Assembly: GCA_950295325.1 (NCBI GenBank)
Contig: OX485806.1
Location: 46,867,169 to 46,931,168 of the forward strand
Reading direction: 5' to 3'
Length of the DNA: 64,000 bases
DNA from: Polytrichum commune
Taxonomy: Eukaryota; Streptophyta; Polytrichopsida; Polytrichales; Polytrichaceae
Positions 57,933-64,000 of this stretch are shown piece by piece (position 1 is the first letter of the stretch; each line of letters starts with the position of its first letter). The position numbers were made by a program, and so were the translations under genes. The notes beneath the pieces were generated by a model. The model was not told where the DNA came from. It did not search any database and saw only the letters and a program-made list of their open reading frames with translations.

Positions 57933-59711
57933 CAAACATCAATCAAGAAAGGTCAAGGAGTGAGAATCCAAGGAATTTATTAGAGTAGGAGCAATCGAAA
58001 TACAACAATGGAGAAGGAACCCTTCCCCAACTCCTTATTCAGCCTTAAGTAGAGGCCCTAAAATCCCTAACCTGAGGGTGGCGGCCCAGACGGCCGCCCC
58101 TAAGGAAACCCCTAATTGTATCTGTTCTCCCGGATTTCCCGGATCAAGATCCGGGTTTTCCGCTGACATACTCAAGGGAGAATTTCATCCCTCCTCTTCA
58201 AAAACTTCTAAGTCCTACCTTCCTACCTCTATTCTACCTAACTAATCTGCCATTCTAAGCTAAGAAGAGCAGGGCTTCTTCGGAGCCGATCCCTCCTTCG
58301 AATGGCTGCCTGTCACCAAAAAGCCTCCACCCTTCAATTTCGTCCTAGCCCGAATGAAGAAGTTTATAATGATATGTAGAGATTTCTCTCTTTGTAACAC
58401 AATGTATGATTCCAATCTATCGTTGGAATATACGCAACTTAGCCAACTCTATACTATGTCTTCTTACACTCCTTAATCTCGAAGTTTGGAAGTTTGGACA
58501 TAGTCTCGGTTTTTTGGCTCTCAAAAATTCATATGAAGTCCAAAAAATGAGTTCTTGGTATCCATGGATAGGTAATGAAGTCCTCTACATGAATATGCAA
58601 TAATATTTCTACTGCCACAAAGTATATGGTCGCAATTCTACGCTGTTCCCTTTGAATCTACACTTTTCCACTAGTTTTTGGAAGTTTGGACATAGTCTCG
58701 GTTTTTTGGCTCTCAAAAATTCATATGAAGTCCAACAAAACTAAATGCTCCAATAAGAGACTTTGCACATCCGCATAAGTATAAGGCTAATCAATGTAAA
58801 TCCAAGTATTCAAACAAAGCCATAAATTGAACTTTAAATCATTCACGCCCAACTATTACTAACAAGAGGTCAAGCCCTCTTCAAGGCCAACTAGCCTTGG
58901 CTCCTAACCTTACATCCATGCAAACACACGTGCTCCTATCTTGCTTCCCACGCACCCACACTTATAACACGTGGAGTGCCAAGGAGCACGAAGGAAAGAG
59001 ATGATGAGTGAGGGAAGAATGAGGGATTATATAGTGAGTTTGAGGAGGTGAGCACCCTCAAGGCTCACGATAAGCCCTCGAGATTTCCTCCTACTTGTAG
59101 GCTCTTATCCTATCTCCTAAGCCTTCATCCCTCAAATGATCAACAAGGATCCTAATTCAAACATTTAACTAACCTTGGCTTTCTACCTACCACACTTTAC
59201 CAAGGTTTGTCCTTCTCCTACTTAAATCCATTCCACAAAAGCCTAATGATTCAAACTAAGCTTTCTTCAAGCTTCACTCTTTTTATATTTTTGTGAATAA
59301 TCATAAATCACCAAAACACCACTTGTAATGTTTTACAAGTGTTAACAACCAATGTGGGCATCAATTTTGGGCTCACACTGCCTAGTCCGCTGACGGCGGA
59401 TGAGCCGCCTCCCGGCGATGCCTTTTGCAGTCGCGTAAGCATCCTCCTCATGTTCGGAGAAGGGGCAATCTCATCTTCCGAGTCCGCGGTTATCTCAATC
59501 CCTGGGGTTCCGGAAACTGTACTCCCCTTCCGAATGCTCCGAACCGGAGAAGGCTCGCTTCCGGTACGCTGTTCCGGATTCTACCCGCCCGAGATTGAAG
59601 TAGTCCGCGGATCCCTGTTGGATGCCGCTCTTGAAGGTGGCGGACGGAATGGACTAACCATTTGGCAGTCCGGAGGAGAAGACGGGGAGGCTTGAGTCAT
59701 AGGGGTCTTAC
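57933..59711. other. Spacer, probably mobile-element sequence of unknown family
   Basis: Contains the 59-bp direct repeat (58485/58677), a plant-type TATA-like TTATATAGTG near 59027 and a GC-rich part at 59380-59690 with more TCCGGA sites. No protein family was recognised. It borders the downstream end of the gypsy LTR. Confidence 0.45.
58485..58735. repeat. 59-bp perfect direct repeat, copies 192 bp apart
   Basis: Positions 58485-58543 and 58677-58735 are identical, starting TTTGGAAGTTTGGACATAG and ending ATGAAGTCCAA. The intervening 133 bp are unrelated. The perfect match implies a recent duplication or a constrained site. Confidence 0.93.
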
Positions 59712-60685
59712 TGTCGCAACCCTTGCTAGCCCCCCCTTGACCATCTTGCCAATTTTCAATTCTAGCAAAGGTTACGAGTCGCTAACCCTTCGCATACCGC
59801 CATGCTAATGGTTAGCTCCTCCTACCCCGGACCTTATAGTTCATAGGAGGGAACCAACCCTCCTACTTTGCTTTCGGGACTCACCCCTTAATCGGTAACC
59901 CATTCCTAGATGTGGACTTCCATCCATGGAAGTCCAATCCCATGTTGATCATTGCGTTGCCGGAGCAACACTACAACAACCCGAACCATACTAGGCAACT
60001 ATGGCCTCACAATGGGCCAAAGCCCATGGAGGCCGTGCCGTTCGGCCTCGGGTGGGTGAGGCCACACCACCTCACCCATATAAGCCTCTAGGACTTCACG
60101 CGGGGCCCCTACCCCACCATCAACCAACCTCTTGTCTCTCTACCAAGAGTTGGGGCCAAGTGGATATTTTCCTTTAGCTGCTGGGCCTAGAACCCCCAGC
60201 AGCTTCAGACCATCATAACTTCCTTGTATGATGTCTGATCATAACAACCAACCACTCCATCTTCATCTACGTTTCATGTAGATGCCGATGGACTGCTCAC
60301 TTGCCCCATTCGGGCCAGTTATGAGGACGTTATGCCTCTTTGAACCTTGGCAGTCCCGGGAGTCACTCCCAGGCACTGCTGCACCAGGGCGCTGTCCCGG
60401 GACAGCGCCCCACTCAAATGGCCATAACTCCTAGCTCACACCTCCGATTGAGGTGTTCTTGAGCATTCTAGAATCACCACGCTATGAGCTACGCATAACT
60501 CATGGCCTTACCCTCATGCTTCCTAGTCTCAGCGGGTGGGAGGCGTTCCCAACGCCCCGGGCCCTCACCCACACTAGGATCACTTGGGCCCTCTCACCAA
60601 CGGCGCCACAAGTCCCGGGTGTCACTCCGGGGTCCCCCTTGTGCCCATAGTGTTTCGGGCACTCCTTATGGAGAGGTGCGCGACA
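59712..60685 (-). repeat. 3' LTR of the gypsy element (974 bp)
   Basis: On the minus strand it starts TGTCGCGCACC at 60685 and ends GGTTGCGACA at 59712, with six-base inverted ends TGTCGC/GCGACA. The start directly follows a purine tract (GGTGGGGGTGAG). Its whole length aligns with the solo LTR at 8772-11924. Confidence 0.88.
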
Positions 60686-61509
60686 CTCACCCCCACCAAA
60701 CGGAGTCGATGCCCTCATCGACTATACTCTTAGTCGGCACACCAATTCTCAAGTTGCCATCCTCTATGGTCGGCATTGTGTTTACCTTAGGGCGCGACCC
60801 CCACAATGCATCTACAAATTTGGCATAGTCCCAAAGGTGTCGTTCCTAGGTGGTCCGTTAGCGACCTTGGATCTCTCATCCAAGGACCTAACCTATACTA
60901 GACCAACCTACTTTGGGACTCACTTGGGTTGCCCCTCCTTTGGGGCCTCCCCCGTTAGGCTCCACTAGCCTAACGTGACACATCTAGGCGAGACCTCAAC
61001 GCTTCCACTAAGTTGTCTCGGTTGCAACTCCGAGATGGCTTTCCATTGTTAAGCCACGCCTCGATCGCACGGGGGTGATGCCAAGTCCCGCCCGACTCGG
61101 TTCCCACTTTGCTCTTTCGAGACATGGGTTCATGACTCCCATGCGCCAACTCTCGTTAGCTCGCGGGTAGCACTTTTATGAGCACGCGCCATCACCTTGT
61201 CCCCGCCCGGACAAGCCCACAACTAAGAAGTTTCTTGGTTTTATCCAAGGCCCCTCCTAGCCATGGCCCCCAATTACTCGGCTTACCCAACCTAGTTTGG
61301 CATGTCTATTCCCCCTCTTCCACTAACCAAGCACAAGTACAAGACTAGGACCTCATCTCATACTTTTCTCTTTGCACCACTAAAGTTTGGACTTTATTCC
61401 CTCAAGCCAAAGAACAAGTTCATGTTGTGGAGTAATTAACCTCGAAGCTAAGTGTACTACTAGCGTCTCTCCCCCACTAAAGGAGATTGATGTCCTCATC
61501 AATGCCTAC
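60686..61509 (-). other. Gypsy 3' untranslated region with duplicated polypurine tract
   Basis: Two similar polypurine-tract phrases, CCCCCACCAAACGGAG (60690) and CCCCCACTAAAGGAG (61471) on the plus strand, are each followed by a GATG(C/T)CCTCATC-like box. They bracket 780 bp of non-coding sequence. Only the first abuts an LTR. Confidence 0.65.
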
Positions 61510-62760
61510 GCTTCATTTTATTGGAATCCTTAGCCTTAGTTTCTTCAAAGTGCTTCACCAATTCATTGGTGTTCACCATGTCTCTTGCCGCCACCCAAGC
61601 GGTTTGTTTCTCATGGTATCCTCACCATTTCACCAAGTACTCCTTTGTACATTTTCTTTCATTTTCACTTGGGCTTCCTACACTTGAGGATGCCTTCCTA
61701 CCTCATGTTCCAAATGACCTCCACAAGGTCGGGACGTGGCCTAATCACTTGCTTGTGATCGGGCCACAAGGTGTTGTCCTAAAATGACTTTCGTAATGAG
61801 ACATGAAATGTCGGATACACTTTGATCTCTGGCGGTAATTCCAACTTATACATGTCCTTGAACACTTGTTCCACAATGGAAAACGAAGCTCCAATTTTGG
61901 ACATGAACTTTTGGAGTAAGGCCTTTGGGCAAGGTGAAGTTGTCCACATTCAACAACACCTTATTGGCCCACCTCATACTCCACTTCGTGTCTTCCGGCA
62001 TTGATTTGCACTCCGTAGCACCTTCAGGCTTTCTCCACCAACAACTTGGTCATCTCCAAGACTTGTTTACCATCCTTGGCCAAGTCCTCACCATCTAGGT
62101 TGAACTCTAGTGCTAAATGTGCCCCCTCGAGAGCTAGGTTAATAGGTTGGAGCGCATCCACTCCATAAGCCACCACGAAAGACCACCCCTTGGTAGCCAA
62201 GTGCGTGGCTACATTGCAATTACACTCCGCTCGACCCACATAGTCCGCCCAATCTCCTTGGTCCGCCCCCACCAAGTTCCTCAAGTATTGCTTCAAGACT
62301 CCATTCACTTGCTCCGCTTTCCCATTCATTTGGGAATGCAAGGCCGTGCTAAACCTTAGTTTCATTCCGACCTCCTTAGAGAAATGCATTGAAAATGCAC
62401 TTGTGAACTTTGGATCTTGATCCCACACAATCACTTGTGGCAACCCGTGATGCCTCAACCATCCTTTGAGAAAAGGCTATGCGGTCTCCAACGCGGTGGC
62501 GGTTCCCACAATCGGCACCATGTGTGCCAACTTGGCAAACCGCTCTACCATCAACAAGATGGCATCATACCCATGTGACTCCGGCAAACTTGTGATCAAG
62601 TCCATGCACATACTATGCCATGGCGCCGACGGGATAGGCAACGGTTGCAAGAAACCGCCTTGTTTTTGGTAAGAGGCTCAGTTCACTTGGCACTTTGATT
62701 CAAGCCTTCACAAAGTGGGCTATATCTTCCTTTATACACCGCCAATGGTACCTCCATGAT
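61510..62760 (-). pseudogene. Gypsy integrase and chromodomain-like C-terminus
   Basis: The integrase core shows a CMDLI box with the first Asp (near 62600), WDQDPKFTSAF with the second (near 62420) and GKAEQVNGVLKQYLRN with the Glu (near 62310), followed by GADQGDWADYV and VAYGVDAL. Further down, VYPTFHVSLRKS and pieces of a chromodomain (KCRKPK, LVK, MV-NT-ELVKHFEETKAKDS in scattered frames) reach about 61510. Integrase inserts the cDNA; the chromodomain is thought to guide it to heterochromatin. The longest open part is 62458-62024; elsewhere stops and frameshifts abound. Confidence 0.83.
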
Positions 62761-64000
62761 ACCATTCTATGGCGATTTTTTCCTTTCTCCTCTAAGGCCG
62801 GCAATAGGACTATCAAATTCCTCCTTCAAAACCGATAGCCTCTACTTGCCTTGTGGCACATACACCCAACTTTGCTTGCACTTGAACAATCCGTCCACCA
62901 ACTTAACCTCTTTGAGCACCTTGCTCTTGCGAAGCTCACCTAAAAGCTTTTGTGCTTTGGGATAGTTAATTTATCCCTCCCGTATCTTGCATCACAAGTT
63001 TCCTTCGCCGGCACACATTAGCCACAAGGTTTGGATGGTTCTCATTGCTTGGAACTCTTCCCGTCTACTTAGCGCATCCGGCACCACATTTCCACGGTCC
63101 GGTTTGTGGACCAAATCCACCTTCGTAAGCGCCAAACTATCATGCCACCGCAATGAGTTGGCGCTCACTTGCGCTTGTATATGTTAAAATACTTTTAGGA
63201 CACATTGTCCATGTAGACCTTTGCTTTGTGCGACCCCAAATGATGTCGCCACATCTTCAAGCAATGCACTACGGCAAAGAAATTCTTTGTCATGAGTTGG
63301 TTGTCTTCTTTGACAACCATCGAGCCTCAAGCCCCCATATGCAAAGGCCATCCATCTTACATTAACAATCCATCATTGGCAAAGTTACTCACCCCCGTAA
63401 GCACCTCAAAAGGTTTGTCAAACTCCACGAACTTGAGCACGGGCGGCGAAGAGAACTTGCTCTTAAGCTCCCCAAAGACTTGGTGACAAGGCTAGTCCCA
63501 CTCTTGGGATAGCCATTTCTTTCACAAGTCGGACAACCATCGAGCTTCATGCTCCCATATGCAATGGCCATTTTTTTTTTACATCAACATCGGCCAAATA
63601 AAGTCCCTCGCCCCCGTATGCACCTCAAAAGGTATGTCAAACTCCGCGAACTTGAGCACGGGCGGCGAAGAGAACTTCGTCTTAAGCTCCCCAATGGCTT
63701 GGTGGCACGGCTCATCCCACTCTTGGGATAGCCATTTCTTGTACAAGCCGGACAAGGTTCGACCACCATGAAGCTTAATGCTCTCATAAGCAATGGTCAT
63801 CCATCTTGGATCAACATCCGCCAATGATAAAGTCCTTCGTCTCCATGTGCACCTCAAAATGCTTATGAAAACCCGGAAACTTAACCACATCTTGTGAAGG
63901 AAACTTGCTCTTGAGCTTCCCAAAGGCTTGGTGACAAGGCTCATCCCACTCTTGGGATAGCCATTTTTTCAACAAATTGACTAAGGTCCTAGCAACCTTA
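62761..64000 (-). pseudogene. Gypsy RT/RNase H region with tandemly repeated segment
   Basis: The RT/RNase H junction phrase KKWLSQEWDEPCHQA(F/I)G-LK-KF, followed by VLKFAEFDIPFEVHTGARDF, is encoded repeatedly instead of once. The marker CTCTTGGGATAGCC lies at 63501, 63720 and 63948, giving periods of 219 and 228 bp, and a partial further copy ends near 63360. The copies are diverged and partly out of frame. The remaining RNase H at 62800-63290 is very degraded. Upstream RT lies outside the window. Confidence 0.8.

Larger units (their letters stand above)
59712..64000 (-). mobile_element. Chromodomain-type Ty3/gypsy retrotransposon, 3' part
   Basis: Minus-strand element continuing past the window. 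Reading right to left: RT/RNase H segments (64000-62800), integrase (62760-62024), a chromodomain-like end (about 61760-61510), purine-rich priming sites (61471-61485 and 60690-60705), then an LTR (60685-59712). The order pol, integrase, chromodomain, LTR is that of chromoviruses. Frames are broken by many stops. The same LTR family left the solo LTR at 8772-11924. Confidence 0.85.

Noticed and set aside
59339-59695. 118-codon open frame in the GC-rich segment
   Set aside because: No domain on either strand. The region shares TCCGGA motifs with the repeat block and is more likely mobile-element non-coding sequence.
1-64000. CRISPR arrays, operons, toxin-antitoxin or phage-defence systems
   Set aside because: None seen. 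Introns, LTR retrotransposons and Dof/PP2C genes show a plant nuclear genome, and the tandem repeats here have no spacer-repeat layout.
1-64000. tRNA or rRNA genes
   Set aside because: No cloverleaf with conserved A and B boxes and no rRNA core was recognised; the tRNA-Met complement at 13264 is a retroelement primer-binding site.

Overview
The window is nuclear DNA of a land plant with a large, transposon-filled genome. Three things point to a plant: a Dof zinc-finger gene (a plant-specific family), a PP2C gene with plant-type exon layout, and remnants of an ATG4 autophagy protease gene. GT-AG introns are common and no operon-like packing is seen. The species cannot be read from the sequence; low gene density and the RNase H-bearing LINEs would suit a non-flowering plant such as a fern, but that is only an inference.

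Layout. 1-6.5 kb: a degenerate CACTA (En/Spm) TNP2 transposase on the minus strand, next to a block of dispersed GGCNATNGCC motifs. 6.5-13.4 kb: a three-level nest. A broken Ty1/copia element (plus strand) is split inside RNase H by a gypsy solo LTR (8772-11924, target duplication GCGG), which is itself split by another TG...CA unit (9359-11560, target duplication GGTAG). A second copia gag remnant with its LTR and primer-binding site follows on the minus strand. 14.0-14.4 kb: two short tandem arrays. 15.4-21.7 kb: an intact ten-exon PP2C gene (minus strand) with a Harbinger-like MITE in its eighth intron. 25.1-37.0 kb: two LINE-type elements in opposite orientation, both with extremely C+A-rich sense strands. 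38.3-40.4 kb: a three-exon CDF-type Dof gene (minus strand). 41.4-42.3 kb: a TTAA-flanked inverted-repeat element. 46.5-47.6 kb: a small inverted-repeat element, then a frameshifted ATG4 fragment. 50.3-50.7 kb: a PIF1/Helitron-type helicase remnant. 50.8-56.4 kb: the best preserved mobile element, a copia element on the minus strand with one complete LTR, a single in-frame TGA inside the gag zinc knuckle and one frameshift in RNase H. 56.9-58 kb: a segment with 18 TCCGGA sites in about 1 kb. 59.7-64 kb: the 3' part of a chromodomain gypsy element (minus strand) with a tandemly repeated RT/RNase H segment.

Only two genes look functional. The PP2C is a predicted Mg/Mn-dependent Ser/Thr phosphatase of 354 residues and the Dof/CDF protein a predicted transcription repressor of 541 residues. 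Nothing shows that they act together. Everything else is mobile-element sequence or unassigned spacer. I found no new multi-gene system. The most interesting signals are the nested insertions with readable target duplications, the mirror-image C+A-biased LINE pair inside a 50-bp inverted repeat, the two motif-saturated blocks, and the ATG4 fragment.
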